The position numbers were made by a program, and so were the translations under genes. The notes beneath the pieces are model-generated. The model saw only the letters and a program-made list of their open reading frames with translations. It searched no databases and was not told the DNA's origin. Of a DNA stretch of 64,000 nt, positions 8,076 to 17,727 are shown piece by piece; the first letter of the stretch is position 1, and each line of letters starts with the position of its first letter. The stretch is taken from contig NZ_RBWS01000007.1 of NCBI RefSeq assembly GCF_003627955.1, forward strand, positions 124,001-188,000. Reading direction: 5' to 3'. This DNA comes from Sphingobacterium puteale. Its GTDB lineage: Bacteria > Bacteroidota > Bacteroidia > Sphingobacteriales > Sphingobacteriaceae.

Positions 8076-8576
8076 ATGCGCATGAACACATCAGATTTAA
8101 TCAATAAGGATATCGAAGCTATTTTACAAATTGAATATCAGGACATCACGCAGGTCGTCAAAGATTATCAGGACGTTCCGATCAGTGAGGAAGATCAGGA
8201 AGCCTTATATGCCTATAATCTGCTTTACATGAATATACATTCCTTATCGGAACAGGAATATCTTGATGCGTTTAATCAATTGGGTGAAAAATATCCCAAT
8301 TATGGTCTCGCCGGGGAAAATGACCACAGAAGAACGATTGCCGAACTGGAGCGGTTAAAACAGGCGTTCAGCCAACTATGCTTACAAACCGAGCAAGGGC
8401 AGTATTTACTTCAACTCAAACTCAGGAGTATTGATCTGGATATTCAAGTATATCGAAAACTGATGCAGTTGCCGATTACTCCGGCCATTCAAGCAGAAAT
8501 AGATCTACTGGAATCAGACTCCTATAAACTTATAGATGAGATCGAAGCAATTTTAATACAATATGTTGATGAATAA
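8076..8576 (+). CDS. hypothetical cytoplasmic helical protein
   Basis: 166 residues, acidic, with long predicted helices (for example the stretch around RRTIAELERLKQAFSQLCLQ and the C-terminal half). There is no signal peptide or membrane segment. A GAAGAAG sequence lies just before the ATG. I do not recognise a family. It overlaps the next gene by 14 bp, so the two are co-translated and probably act together. Confidence 0.6.
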   Translation: MRMNTSDLINKDIEAILQIEYQDITQVVKDYQDVPISEEDQEALYAYNLLYMNIHSLSEQEYLDAFNQLGEKYPNYGLAGENDHRRTIAELERLKQAFSQLCLQTEQGQYLLQLKLRSIDLDIQVYRKLMQLPITPAIQAEIDLLESDSYKLIDEIEAILIQYVDE

Positions 8577-9525
8577 GATGTATTTCATTCGAGCATTGCT
8601 TCTGCGAACATCAACGTATATATGCTGTTTATTCGTTAGCCTAAGCACAGTCTTATTGCCGCAGGAGACTTGGGCGGCTTCGCCTGATCAACTCCAACGG
8701 CAGTCGCTCAGCGCCTATTCGATCAGTGACGATGGCTATTTACACTACAATCTACAGGTAAATGATAGCAGCTATCTTGCTATAGTATTGAATCTGAATA
8801 CCCTATTCCCAGGCACAAACGTCGAAAATCTTAGGCTGAAACAATATGAATTAACTGACTCAGAACTTAAAATCACTAGTTATCAGGGACCTCCCATTTC
8901 TGTTAATTATCAGGTTACTGATAACGAACTCAAAATATTAAGAACCAGCAATCTCCCATCCGAACCTGGATTGGACAACCATTTATTTTCTTTGAACTTT
9001 ATTAGGGAAATAGAAACCTTATTTACAGTAAATGATTTAGAGCAATTAAAGCGACTCAACTGGGGGACCGTCCCCAAAGAAAACATACTCTTGTTTTTAA
9101 GCCATTTGAATGATTTCTCAAACACAGCAGAATTTGGTTACAATGCGATCCACAATATGTTAGCCAATAAAAACTACGCTGTGGCAAAGTTCTTTTACAA
9201 CTCATTTCTGACAAAGAATAAGAATTTCAATGACTTTGAATTGCTTAAAATGGCGATCGAACAGGACGACTTGGATTTTATCAAAAAAACATCCTTAAAC
9301 AGTTTAAACATCTGGGGTATAGATGAGGTCAAATTCGACTACAGTTTTACACAATGCACCTTGCTCGGTAAAGCAATACAACAAAAAAACAAGGTTATCG
9401 CACGCTATCTTTTGGATCATGGTGCTTCAACAGAAAAGGCATACAAAGATGAAACAGAAGTACTTAATGCAATTCAATTCGCAGAGCAGGTGAAAGCAAG
9501 AAAGCTATCTGATCTTTTTAAATAA
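8563..9525 (+). CDS. secreted protein with ankyrin-like C-terminus
   Basis: 320 residues. An N-terminal hydrophobic signal ends near T-W-A-A-S-P (about residue 40). The middle is beta-rich and unassigned. The last ~110 residues look like degenerate ankyrin repeats: AIEQDDLDFIKKTS, then LLGKAIQQKNKVIARYLLDHGAS, the latter having the repeat's helix-turn-helix and D-x-G-A end. Ankyrin repeats mediate protein contacts. The start overlaps the preceding gene by 14 bp; in-frame ATGs at codons 3 and 6 are alternatives. Function unknown. The partner gene lacks a signal, so the two products probably end up in different compartments. Confidence 0.6.
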   Translation: MLMNKMYFIRALLLRTSTYICCLFVSLSTVLLPQETWAASPDQLQRQSLSAYSISDDGYLHYNLQVNDSSYLAIVLNLNTLFPGTNVENLRLKQYELTDSELKITSYQGPPISVNYQVTDNELKILRTSNLPSEPGLDNHLFSLNFIREIETLFTVNDLEQLKRLNWGTVPKENILLFLSHLNDFSNTAEFGYNAIHNMLANKNYAVAKFFYNSFLTKNKNFNDFELLKMAIEQDDLDFIKKTSLNSLNIWGIDEVKFDYSFTQCTLLGKAIQQKNKVIARYLLDHGASTEKAYKDETEVLNAIQFAEQVKARKLSDLFK

Positions 9526-9846
9526 AACAACACTTATCACACATCAAATTATCTATCAATCTAATAACTCTAAACTTAAAAACAATTCATAGCCATAAGA
9601 TAAGGATAACAACTTATGCCATGCACTACTTCTGGTCGTATAGGGATTGAATAACAGCATAGCTATTTAAGGGAATAACAAGATTGAAAAAGCAATTCAT
9701 AATCAGCGCATACTAACAACAGCTAAAATAACGTTACCAAAATAAGGTCATACAGATAAATCTATAAATTATGCCAATACGTTTCGTATCTTGCTGAAAT
9801 AAAAGATGATAGCAGATTATATGATCCTATTAAAAAATTTACACAT
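9526..9846. other. intergenic region, nothing recognised
   Basis: 321 bp of A+T-rich sequence with no credible frame, hairpin with T-run, or strong promoter pair on either strand. Confidence 0.5.
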
Positions 9847-10524
9847 ATGAAAAAAATAGCTGTATTTGTCCTGTTGATCATTTGCACGCTGCTGATCGGG
9901 CGATCTTATTTCCATATTAACGCAACGAAAGCTCAAAATGGATCTTTAGACAAAAAAGTTAAAAGTAGCGCGATGCTTCCCCTGTTAAAAGATGGAGATA
10001 TGATCTTTCAGTCATCCATCTCCCCTCAATGTAAAGCTGTACAACTGGCGACACACTCACCCTATTCCCACTGTGGATTAATTTTTCATGAACAGGGAAA
10101 ACCTTATGTACTTGAGGCTGTTCAGCCCGTAACAGTTACCAGCTTGACAGATTGGATCGCTCGAGGAAAGAACAAACATTATGTTATCAAACGGCTTAAA
10201 GAAGCAGACAAAGTACTATCGGCGGAGGTTTTCGCTAAAATGAAAGGGATCGGTGAGGGATTTTTGGGTAAAAATTATGATGCTACATTCGAATGGTCGG
10301 ACAGCAGAATTTATTGTTCGGAACTGATCTGGAAAATCTACAAACGGGGGGCTGGAATTGAAGTAGGCAAACTGGAAAAACTCAAAGATTTTGATCTCAG
10401 TAGCGCCGAGGTCAAAAGCAAGCTCAAAGAACGTTATGGCAATCATATCCCTTTGGAGGAAACAGTAATTTCGCCGGCATCGATTTTCAATAGCGATCTT
10501 TTGATAACGGTAGCGAGCAACTAA
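9847..10524 (+). CDS. YiiX-type permuted papain-like hydrolase
   Basis: 225 residues: a short N-terminal membrane or signal segment (about 4-18) and a YiiX/YebB-like domain related to NlpC/P60 amidases. The permuted order is visible, with the catalytic histidine first (H75 in YSHCGLIF), an acidic residue (E90 in VLEAV), and the cysteine late (C157 in RIYCSELIWK). The characteristic opening LKDGDMIFQSS is present. Such enzymes are thought to cleave amide, peptide or lipid ester bonds in the envelope; the substrate is unknown. Only 17 bp separate its end from the convergent Gfo/Idh gene. Confidence 0.8.
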   Translation: MKKIAVFVLLIICTLLIGRSYFHINATKAQNGSLDKKVKSSAMLPLLKDGDMIFQSSISPQCKAVQLATHSPYSHCGLIFHEQGKPYVLEAVQPVTVTSLTDWIARGKNKHYVIKRLKEADKVLSAEVFAKMKGIGEGFLGKNYDATFEWSDSRIYCSELIWKIYKRGAGIEVGKLEKLKDFDLSSAEVKSKLKERYGNHIPLEETVISPASIFNSDLLITVASN

Positions 10525-10541
10525 ACAAGCCTTACACGATA

Positions 10542-11546
10542 TCAGCCCCCAAGCTTGTCTAGCTTCTGCAATTTAACGGGGGCGCCACCATTCAATTTAC
10601 TCTCTTCCGCAGCGTCAATAAAAGCACAAATTGCTAAGGTTTCCCGCTCATCCACTGGGCTTTGCCCAGTTTGAAAAAAAGGAAGTATACGATCCAGCAA
10701 GGGGCCATAACCCATAAATTGCCCCAGATGAACAATCTGGTCTTTCAGAAAGACCGTTCCACCAAAATCATCCTTCCCTTCCCGGATACCACGAACCGAG
10801 GCAATCCGGCCATCATCCCATTGACCAATATACATGGAAGTTCCCCTTTCTTCTACTGTTCGCACCGTGATACAGCCCGGCCCCATTAAGGCAAACAACA
10901 TTTCCACCGCATGGATTCCATACCAATATAGATCCTTGTGCGACGGATCCGTCACAGCCGGACTATAAACATCAGCTCCAACGACTTTACTTTTATCAAG
11001 CTCCTGCAGACCGACAATGTAACGTAAAGAACTGGAGGAAAACACAGGACAGCCGTACTTGCGGGCAGCTTCAAATATTTGTAGCGCATCGGTATACGAA
11101 TTGGCTATAGGCTTATCAATAAACAATGGTTTTCGAGCTTTGAGAACTTCAAGAGCCTGTTGTAAATGCAGGTTTCCATCATTCGTTTCCAAAAACACAT
11201 AATCCACTTGTTTGAGTAGCTGAGCGATACTGGAAACAACCGTGACGCCATATTGCTGAATTTCGGCCATGATCTTGGGGATACGCTCCACGCTAAGCGC
11301 GATCGTTTTACTACCATAAGGATAAGCCGAAACAACCGAAAATTGCCCATATAAACTATCGGCACTGGCCATATTGATCGCTTTTGTGAAAGCGATGGAA
11401 TGCGTACTGTCCAAACCGATAATACCAATCTTTTTCTTCTTCAGCTTTGGTAATATCAGGCTGAACCCTTCTTTAGAAAAATCGGCTTTTGTTTGAAAAG
11501 AAAGCCCCAATGGCAATAAAGAAAGTAAGAAATGTTTTCTATCCAT
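10542..11546 (-). CDS. Gfo/Idh/MocA family oxidoreductase
   Basis: About 334 residues. An N-terminal Rossmann domain begins KKIGIIGLDST, and the family's E-K-P motif appears as I-D-K-P in PLFIDKPIA. The C-terminal Gfo/Idh alpha/beta domain follows. Members oxidise or epimerise sugars and sugar acids with NAD(P). The nucleotide-binding G-x-G-x-x-G is degenerate (G-I-I-G-L-D), so cofactor binding needs testing. It opens with MDRKHFLLSLLPLG, which could be a secretion signal as in periplasmic members. The ATG at 11546 is chosen; one three codons upstream is possible. It is the last gene of the seven-gene operon and overlaps the M20 gene by 8 bp. Confidence 0.75.
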   Translation of the reverse strand: MDRKHFLLSLLPLGLSFQTKADFSKEGFSLILPKLKKKKIGIIGLDSTHSIAFTKAINMASADSLYGQFSVVSAYPYGSKTIALSVERIPKIMAEIQQYGVTVVSSIAQLLKQVDYVFLETNDGNLHLQQALEVLKARKPLFIDKPIANSYTDALQIFEAARKYGCPVFSSSSLRYIVGLQELDKSKVVGADVYSPAVTDPSHKDLYWYGIHAVEMLFALMGPGCITVRTVEERGTSMYIGQWDDGRIASVRGIREGKDDFGGTVFLKDQIVHLGQFMGYGPLLDRILPFFQTGQSPVDERETLAICAFIDAAEESKLNGGAPVKLQKLDKLGG

Positions 11547-12750
11547 TGGACTCATTCAATAAGGAAACAGCACTATTCACCAAAGCCGAAATCGCCGTCT
11601 CAAACGCTTTTTCATCAAGATTGAACTGTGGATTATGAAGCCCAAATTGGGTATTAACGCTGTCATTATTCGTGCCCACCAACATAAATAAAGCTGGGTA
11701 CCGATAGGAGTAATAAGCAAAATCTTCTGCTGCCATCCAGATTTCCAAATCTTGCACGACTTCATTTCCCATGCTTCTTTGTAGGATATTTTTTACTTTC
11801 CCGGTCAATTTGGGATCATTATTCAATGCAGGATACCCATGGCGCACTTCCACCTCCGCTGTCGCACCCAAAGCCTCGGGCAATGTCCGTGCAATTGTCG
11901 CTACAGTCTCCAACGCCTCCTTGCGCCAGGTTTCATCCATGGTACGGAAGGTACCGGCCAACTTGACCTCCTCGGGAATGACATTCGCTGCACCATCGCC
12001 AATAAAACGGCCAAAAGTCAATACGGATGGAATACCGGGGTTTGCCTTACGGCTGACCAGCTGCTGTAACGTGTTCAGAAGCTGGGCGGCAATCATAATT
12101 GGGTCAACGGCACGATGTGGCTCGGCCGCATGGCCGCCACGTCCTTTAATGGTAAAATAAAACTCATCGCTTGAGGCCATAAAGCGTCCGGGGCGTAAAC
12201 CTATTTTTCCTAAAGGTACACGTGGACTGACATGCATACCCAAAACCGCTTTAATCTTTCCACCGAAAGACTCCAAGATACCGGACTCCAAGATCTGGAT
12301 CGCACCGCCGGGAATCTTTTCTTCTGCGGGCTGGAACAAGAGCACAATTTTTCCTGAAAACTCGGTTTTATATCCCTTTAAGATTGTAGCAACCCCTAAT
12401 AGATTTGCCGTATGAAAATCGTGACCACAAGCGTGCATAATACCCTCATTTGTGGACTTGTATAGCACATCATTCTGTTCGTGAATAGGTAATGCATCAA
12501 TATCAGCCCGCAAAACCACGACATCGTCACTTAAGGATTTTTGGCCCTCAAGCACGGCAACCACACCTGTATTGGCAACAACTTTAAACGGAATATCGAG
12601 CCGGGTCAACTTCTCTTGGATATACGCACTCGTCTCATATTCCTGAAAAGAAAGTTCAGGGTGCTGATGAATATGCCGACGGATGGCAACAATCTCTGGG
12701 AAAATAGCTTCAATTTCAGCGTCTAATTCTTTCAACATAGCATTCTTCAT
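11539..12750 (-). CDS. M20 family amidohydrolase (hippurate hydrolase-like)
   Basis: 403 residues of the M20D amidohydrolase family, which removes N-acyl groups from amino acids and similar compounds using two metals. Metal-binding motifs are seen: H-A-C-G-H-D at residues 106-111 (C108, H110), P-A-E-E at 141-144, and A-A-E-D-F near 345. The dimerisation lid lies between about 185 and 300. There is no signal peptide, so it acts in the cytoplasm. In this operon, next to an aminotransferase and a sugar-acid dehydratase, it could remove an acyl group from an N-acylated amino sugar acid. That substrate is inference. Confidence 0.88.
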   Translation of the reverse strand: MKNAMLKELDAEIEAIFPEIVAIRRHIHQHPELSFQEYETSAYIQEKLTRLDIPFKVVANTGVVAVLEGQKSLSDDVVVLRADIDALPIHEQNDVLYKSTNEGIMHACGHDFHTANLLGVATILKGYKTEFSGKIVLLFQPAEEKIPGGAIQILESGILESFGGKIKAVLGMHVSPRVPLGKIGLRPGRFMASSDEFYFTIKGRGGHAAEPHRAVDPIMIAAQLLNTLQQLVSRKANPGIPSVLTFGRFIGDGAANVIPEEVKLAGTFRTMDETWRKEALETVATIARTLPEALGATAEVEVRHGYPALNNDPKLTGKVKNILQRSMGNEVVQDLEIWMAAEDFAYYSYRYPALFMLVGTNNDSVNTQFGLHNPQFNLDEKAFETAISALVNSAVSLLNESNG

Positions 12751-12815
12751 CGATGTATTGGTAAAAAAATATTTCAGTTACGATACTTTCATAAAAAATC
12801 GTTCAACAAGTTAAG

Positions 12816-14381
12816 TTAAAAATAGCGTACATAAAAATACAGCACCATCCCTGTGATAATTATCCACCAGAGGGTTGGATTCTGAAAGCCACGGTAAGAA
12901 GCTTGATCCCCTTCGGGCATCTGAAACGAATCGCGTGTCAATACCAGGTTTTTCAAACGCGCTTCCGGAACGGCCGGTGTACATAAACTGACCAGTACAC
13001 AGGCGATCATGCAAGTCCAGAACACCATGCCAGTTCTGTTAAAAAATGGCATGTCAGGAAGTACATATTCCAAAAGCAACGAAAGTGGAATGGTCAATAA
13101 GCCAGCCGTTAATGCGCCTTGTGCCGTAGTCCGCTTCCAAAAGACCCCCATCAGAAACATGGTAGCTATACCCGGTGTAAATAAACCATACAGATTCATC
13201 AGGTAGAGGAATACAGGTTTGTCGGAATAACTAATCAATACGACAGCACTCATAATACCAAGTACAATAATGGCGACTCCTGAACGTTTACCAAAACGGA
13301 TCGCTTGATCATCAGTAGCGTTCTTATTGATGTATTGACTGTAAATATCTACTGTGAGTATGGTTGTACAGGAATTTATAGCGCCTGAAATATGAGACAT
13401 AATCGCAGAGATGAGACCGGCCATAACCAGCCCGATTAGCCCTTTAGGCAGCAGTGTTTCTACGAGCGTCGCAAATAACAGATCCGGCTGATCTAAATGT
13501 GGTAAAAATTTGGGTGCTACCAAAGCGGGAATGGTTATGATCAGCGGTACCAGAAATTTAAGGTAATCACCGAAAATAACCCCCATACGGCCATGCCATT
13601 CATTTTTTGCTGCCAATACGCGCTGAACAATAAATTGATTGGTCGCACAGTAGAATACACTGATACAAAGCAAACCGCCTAGATACATCGTCCAGGGAAA
13701 GTCGGGATCAGACGCCGGATAGAACATCTTCCAGTCTTTGGATGATTCCACGACGGACTGAAATCCGCCTGCCGCATTAATGGTAGCGAAGGTCAGGACG
13801 ATACCGCCGAGCACCAGGATAACCAGTTGCACCATTTCGGTCCAGATAACGGCTTTCAGCCCACCTAAAACCGTATACAAGCCCGTCAAAATCGCCATGC
13901 CGAAAATACTATACAGAATGGGAATACCAAATAAAGCATGTAAAGAGAGTCCGCCCAGATAGAGCACCGCACCGATCTCCACAAATACGTAGGTAAATAA
14001 AATCAAGATTGCATAGAGTACCCGTGTGGCATTTCCATATCTTTTTTCAAGATATTCTGGAATTGTATAAAAACCATTGCGTATGTAGAAAGGCAGAAAT
14101 ATCCAAAGCAGCGCATTAAAACCGATCAATATGGCGCCCCATTCCAAGGTGATGGCGACAAACCCACGGCTATAGGCCGCTCCCATGGCACCAACAAGAT
14201 GATGACTACTGATATTTGCGGCAATAATACTCCCTCCGATCATCCACCAAGGCAACTTATCACCTGCCAAAAAATAGTCCCGTTTGGACGAAGAACTTTT
14301 TTTCGAAGCATATAATCCCAAGACGACGATACCGACTATGTATACCGCAAAAATAATGACATCAATCCAATCTAGTTTCAT
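12816..14381 (-). CDS. sodium:solute symporter (SSS family)
   Basis: 521 residues with about 13-14 hydrophobic segments. SSS signatures include the opening DWIDVIIFAVYIVGIVVLG, RDYFLAGDKLPWWMIGGSIIAANIS and GLYTVLGGLKAVIWTEMVQ. The closest general resemblance is to sodium-sugar (SGLT-type) symporters. It should import a monosaccharide or sugar acid with Na+ across the inner membrane. The gene overlaps the ceramidase-like gene by 20 bp and is followed after 65 bp by the M20 gene. It is the obvious importer for the operon's substrate. Confidence 0.9.
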   Translation of the reverse strand: MKLDWIDVIIFAVYIVGIVVLGLYASKKSSSSKRDYFLAGDKLPWWMIGGSIIAANISSHHLVGAMGAAYSRGFVAITLEWGAILIGFNALLWIFLPFYIRNGFYTIPEYLEKRYGNATRVLYAILILFTYVFVEIGAVLYLGGLSLHALFGIPILYSIFGMAILTGLYTVLGGLKAVIWTEMVQLVILVLGGIVLTFATINAAGGFQSVVESSKDWKMFYPASDPDFPWTMYLGGLLCISVFYCATNQFIVQRVLAAKNEWHGRMGVIFGDYLKFLVPLIITIPALVAPKFLPHLDQPDLLFATLVETLLPKGLIGLVMAGLISAIMSHISGAINSCTTILTVDIYSQYINKNATDDQAIRFGKRSGVAIIVLGIMSAVVLISYSDKPVFLYLMNLYGLFTPGIATMFLMGVFWKRTTAQGALTAGLLTIPLSLLLEYVLPDMPFFNRTGMVFWTCMIACVLVSLCTPAVPEARLKNLVLTRDSFQMPEGDQASYRGFQNPTLWWIIITGMVLYFYVRYF

Positions 14382-15753
14382 CGGTCAGTAATGTTTGAAT
14401 TCCTAATTTAGTTTGTTCAATAAGTATCTCGAGGCTACCTCGTTCGTATGGACTCTGCCATACGGCATAGATATCATTATCATAGAGCTGTGCCGGCGCG
14501 AGGTAGCCCACATAACCGTTGGCGATATTGATAAAGGCAATGGTATGGTTGGGAAATTCGGCCCGTATAATTGACTGGTAACAAGAGTATGCTTCATTGG
14601 CCTGAGCCACCAAAATTGCGTCCCCCATTTTCCAGAGCCATACCGGAATGCTTGCTTCCCGCTGATCAGCAATGGTTTTGCGGGTATTGTATTTTCGCCA
14701 AAGGCGGTCTTTTATAACCCGATCCGAACAGCTTTCGTATTCCTCAAAAATAGATTCAAGGCTCGGTAAGTTTTTGTAGGGCACTTGTACTGTATGCACA
14801 AGTTGCTTGAATTCAGTCGATAATACCTGTTTTTGAAAACTCCAACAAGCCAACGGTGCTCCCGAAATTAACGCTTTGTCAAACACCCAACACTGAGCTG
14901 CATGATCTTCCTGAGCCAATGTTGCAAGCACCGCATAGCCCAACTGTCGACCATTTGCTTCGACCAAAGCAGGATCTTTGACATACTGACGTTTGGGAGC
15001 CAGATCACCTGATGCACCTTGCAGGAACAAACAGGGAACTTTCACGACCGCTTCCACCGTATGCCGCATTTCACCAACAAAATCAGGAGAAAGCAGTTCA
15101 TTTTCATGGGCAAAGCTCGTCGGATGACAGGCATAATTGCAAATCAATGCCTTCAATTTTTCGGTGTTATCGTACACACGTCCGAGCAATAAGGTATGGT
15201 CAGCTTCTTTTGCAGGATTAAACCCGATGAGGTATTCGCCGTCAAGTTCCAGATCCCGATTACAGGCCAGATCACAGACCCCATAACTCCAATGTAAACT
15301 CCCTTCGAACAATCCATCCTTTGCCTGTTGGATACAGCTGATCGCCTGCACTTTTAAGAATTCCAGATACGGCGGAATCAACTCACCTCCGGGTTGATGT
15401 ATATCCGTAGAACAGATACTGGGACCAGCATGCGTATGTGAAAGTGTAAAAACCAGCTGTGATGCAGTCAGATCGAAATGATCAAGCAATGCAAAACGCA
15501 ATGCCCGTTCGTCTTCCGCATTTTTCCACCAGCCCAGATCTGCTGTCAATATGATGGCAGGGGGAGAATCAACAGGCGCCATATACAGACAATGCATCAA
15601 CAAGGGTTGGTGCACACCAACAGCCTGATCAGCTGTGGCAGCCCCCCAATTGCGTGAATAGATTCCTAAAGCGGGCGTAATATCACATTGGCCAAGTCCA
15701 ATTTTGGCTCGTAAACTACCTGTTGTTTCTTTTCTTGGATCCTTTTGTTCCAT
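14362..15753 (-). CDS. neutral-ceramidase-like N-terminal domain protein
   Basis: 463 residues resembling the N-terminal catalytic part of neutral/alkaline ceramidases. It has the family's G-x-x-x-x-D-I-T-P opening (GLGQCDITPALG), S-H-T-H-A-G-P (zinc site), C-H-P-T-S in NYACHPTSF, and the active-site-like F-L-Q-G-A-S-G-D-L-A-P (usually QSNVGDVSPN). The C-terminal beta domain of true ceramidases is missing. No signal peptide is seen, unlike secreted ceramidases. Similar proteins often occur in sugar-catabolic operons of Bacteroidota, where their substrate is not established. It lies 3 bp after the SDR gene. An amide-cleaving role on the pathway compound is plausible. Confidence 0.75.
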   Translation of the reverse strand: MEQKDPRKETTGSLRAKIGLGQCDITPALGIYSRNWGAATADQAVGVHQPLLMHCLYMAPVDSPPAIILTADLGWWKNAEDERALRFALLDHFDLTASQLVFTLSHTHAGPSICSTDIHQPGGELIPPYLEFLKVQAISCIQQAKDGLFEGSLHWSYGVCDLACNRDLELDGEYLIGFNPAKEADHTLLLGRVYDNTEKLKALICNYACHPTSFAHENELLSPDFVGEMRHTVEAVVKVPCLFLQGASGDLAPKRQYVKDPALVEANGRQLGYAVLATLAQEDHAAQCWVFDKALISGAPLACWSFQKQVLSTEFKQLVHTVQVPYKNLPSLESIFEEYESCSDRVIKDRLWRKYNTRKTIADQREASIPVWLWKMGDAILVAQANEAYSCYQSIIRAEFPNHTIAFINIANGYVGYLAPAQLYDNDIYAVWQSPYERGSLEILIEQTKLGIQTLLTDETRLD

Positions 15754-15756
15754 GAT

Positions 15757-16527
15757 CTAAGGTCTAATTAATGAGAGGCCTCCATCTAGTATGATACTTA
15801 TCCCCGTCATCTGTCTGCAGTTGTCAGAACATATCCAAAGCACCTGTTTGGCTATTTCTTCCGCTTCGAGAATACCCCCCAGCGGCACCACCGCAGCTGC
15901 CTTTTTTTGAAGCGCGGCATCCTTGGACCAAACCACTTTACTCAATCCCGCATTGACATAACCGGGTGCAATTTCGTTAACACGGATTCCATCAACAGCA
16001 TATTCAAGTGCCATGGCTTGACAAAGCATCCGTAAGCCAGCTTTGGAAACGCTATATGCCGGCAGATTCTGGTGCACGGCATGCCCTGCCCAACTCCCCA
16101 AAAAGACAATATTCCCCTGAACACCAGTAGCAACAAATGCTTTAGCACAGGCGTTGGCCAGAAAAAAAGCACCGTCCAGATTGACCGCCATTTCATTTTT
16201 CCATGCGGTATTGCTGAGCTCCCGAAAATTTTGAATCGTGACGCAGGCCGCATTGGCAATACAGATCGCTATTGTTCCAAGTTCCCTCTGTATACGATCA
16301 ACCCAAGCCTCCACCTGATCAGCATCTGAGACATCAACCTGATCGTAAAATAAGCTGGCCTGAGATTCTTCGAGCAAAGGCCAGCGCTCTTTGGCGAGCG
16401 CTGGCACAAAACGATCCGCAATACAGACAATTGCCTCCGTCGCCAGAAAAGCCTCGGCTATTGCCCTGCCAATATCACCAAGTCCGCCACTGATCAAAAC
16501 TACTTTGTTCTTATATTCTGCTCTCAT
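15757..16527 (-). CDS. short-chain dehydrogenase/reductase
   Basis: 256 residues, classical SDR. The cofactor loop is G-G-L-G-D-I-G-R (14-21), the catalytic residues are S145, Y158 and K162 (GSWAG and YSVSK), and the late P-G-Y-V and I-L-D-G-G-L-S are typical. Aspartate 38 after the second strand suggests NAD rather than NADP. The N-N-A-G motif is altered to A-N-A-A. It should oxidise or reduce a hydroxyl or keto group on the pathway's sugar acid. It is 13 bp after the dehydratase and 3 bp before the ceramidase-like gene. Confidence 0.88.
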   Translation of the reverse strand: MRAEYKNKVVLISGGLGDIGRAIAEAFLATEAIVCIADRFVPALAKERWPLLEESQASLFYDQVDVSDADQVEAWVDRIQRELGTIAICIANAACVTIQNFRELSNTAWKNEMAVNLDGAFFLANACAKAFVATGVQGNIVFLGSWAGHAVHQNLPAYSVSKAGLRMLCQAMALEYAVDGIRVNEIAPGYVNAGLSKVVWSKDAALQKKAAAVVPLGGILEAEEIAKQVLWICSDNCRQMTGISIILDGGLSLIRP

Positions 16528-16540
16528 ATCTACTTAAAAT

Positions 16541-17719
16541 CTACCAGTCACCAACACTGCCATCTTTGTAAAATGTACGCTGTAAAATTTCCTGCTGGAA
16601 CGGGTGCTTTTTCACCTCTTCTTCATTGATTTCAATACCCAGGCCCGCACGTATATTGGGGAGGACAATACGGCCTTTTTCTTGCACCGTAAATCCTTCA
16701 CTGACGACATCTTGCCGCCATTCAACATCTTTGTGAACACTTTCACAGATGATGTACGAAGGTGTTGCGAAGCCCAACTCGATAGAAGCAGCTGTGCTTA
16801 CAGGTCCCTGTGGATTATGCGGCGCCATGGACACGCGATAAGCATCCGCCAAAGCAGCTATTTTACGGGCTTCGGATAATCCACCGCAATGTGTAATATC
16901 AGGTTGAATAACACTTACCGCACGTTTTTCAAGCATATCCCGAAAAGCATGCACACCGATCAGGCGCTCTCCAGAAGCGATAGGTGTCGCCACTGCCCGT
17001 TGGATCAGGGCAATATCCTCCATGGTTTCGGGCCAGCATGGCTCCTCAAAAAAGTACAGACCGTAAGGTTCCAGCGCTTTGGCAAACTGCATGCCCATGC
17101 GTGGACTAGGACGCGCATGGCAATCTACCATGATATCAATATCATCACCTACGGCATCGCGCATTGCCTTTACGCAGGCCTCCGCATATTTAATCGGGCG
17201 AAGCCCTTCCAGGGACATCGTTTCCGGAACAGCCATCGATTTAAAAGCTGTAAAACCTTCATCAACGGCCTTTAAGGCAAGATCACCAAAACGTTTGGCG
17301 TCGTCCGGTGCTGTTTCGTAAAAATCTTCCATTCGGCCACCCCCCAAATGACAATAGAGACGGATATAATCCCGTACACGACCACCCCACAATTCATGGC
17401 AGGGTACGTTATGAATTTTACCTAAAATATCCCATAGGGCGATATCGATACCACTGATTGCCGTTCCGCGGACAATTCCGTTCCCATGCCAAAAATGCTG
17501 GCGATACATCATCTGCCACAGATATTCAATGCGGCGTGGATCCTCGCCGACCAACAGCTGAGAAATATCTTTAATTGCACCAACGACACTTTGTGTATGC
17601 CACTCCAACGTCGCCTCACCCCAGCCCCAAAGTCCGGGCTGATCGGTTATAATTTTAACAAAAATCCAGTTTCGCATGCGCGCATGGCATACAAAGGTTT
17701 CGATAGCGGTTATTTTCAT
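16541..17719 (-). CDS. enolase-superfamily sugar-acid dehydratase (galactonate dehydratase-like)
   Basis: 392 residues of the mandelate racemase/muconate lactonising family. The metal ligands fall at D199, E225 and E251, and the likely catalytic bases are H201 and H301. These spacings are identical to those of E. coli D-galactonate dehydratase (D183, E209, E235, H185, H285). Key strings are [23 protein letters not shown] and MAPHNPQGP. The expected reaction removes water from an aldonate to give a 2-keto-3-deoxy acid. Which sugar acid is used cannot be told from sequence. It lies 8 bp after the aminotransferase. Confidence 0.88.
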   Translation of the reverse strand: MKITAIETFVCHARMRNWIFVKIITDQPGLWGWGEATLEWHTQSVVGAIKDISQLLVGEDPRRIEYLWQMMYRQHFWHGNGIVRGTAISGIDIALWDILGKIHNVPCHELWGGRVRDYIRLYCHLGGGRMEDFYETAPDDAKRFGDLALKAVDEGFTAFKSMAVPETMSLEGLRPIKYAEACVKAMRDAVGDDIDIMVDCHARPSPRMGMQFAKALEPYGLYFFEEPCWPETMEDIALIQRAVATPIASGERLIGVHAFRDMLEKRAVSVIQPDITHCGGLSEARKIAALADAYRVSMAPHNPQGPVSTAASIELGFATPSYIICESVHKDVEWRQDVVSEGFTVQEKGRIVLPNIRAGLGIEINEEEVKKHPFQQEILQRTFYKDGSVGDW

Positions 17720-17727
17720 AGTCAGGG

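Noticed and set aside
7913..8104. 63-codon leftward frame
   Set aside because: It crosses the start of the next gene, has no ribosome-binding site and no recognisable protein features.
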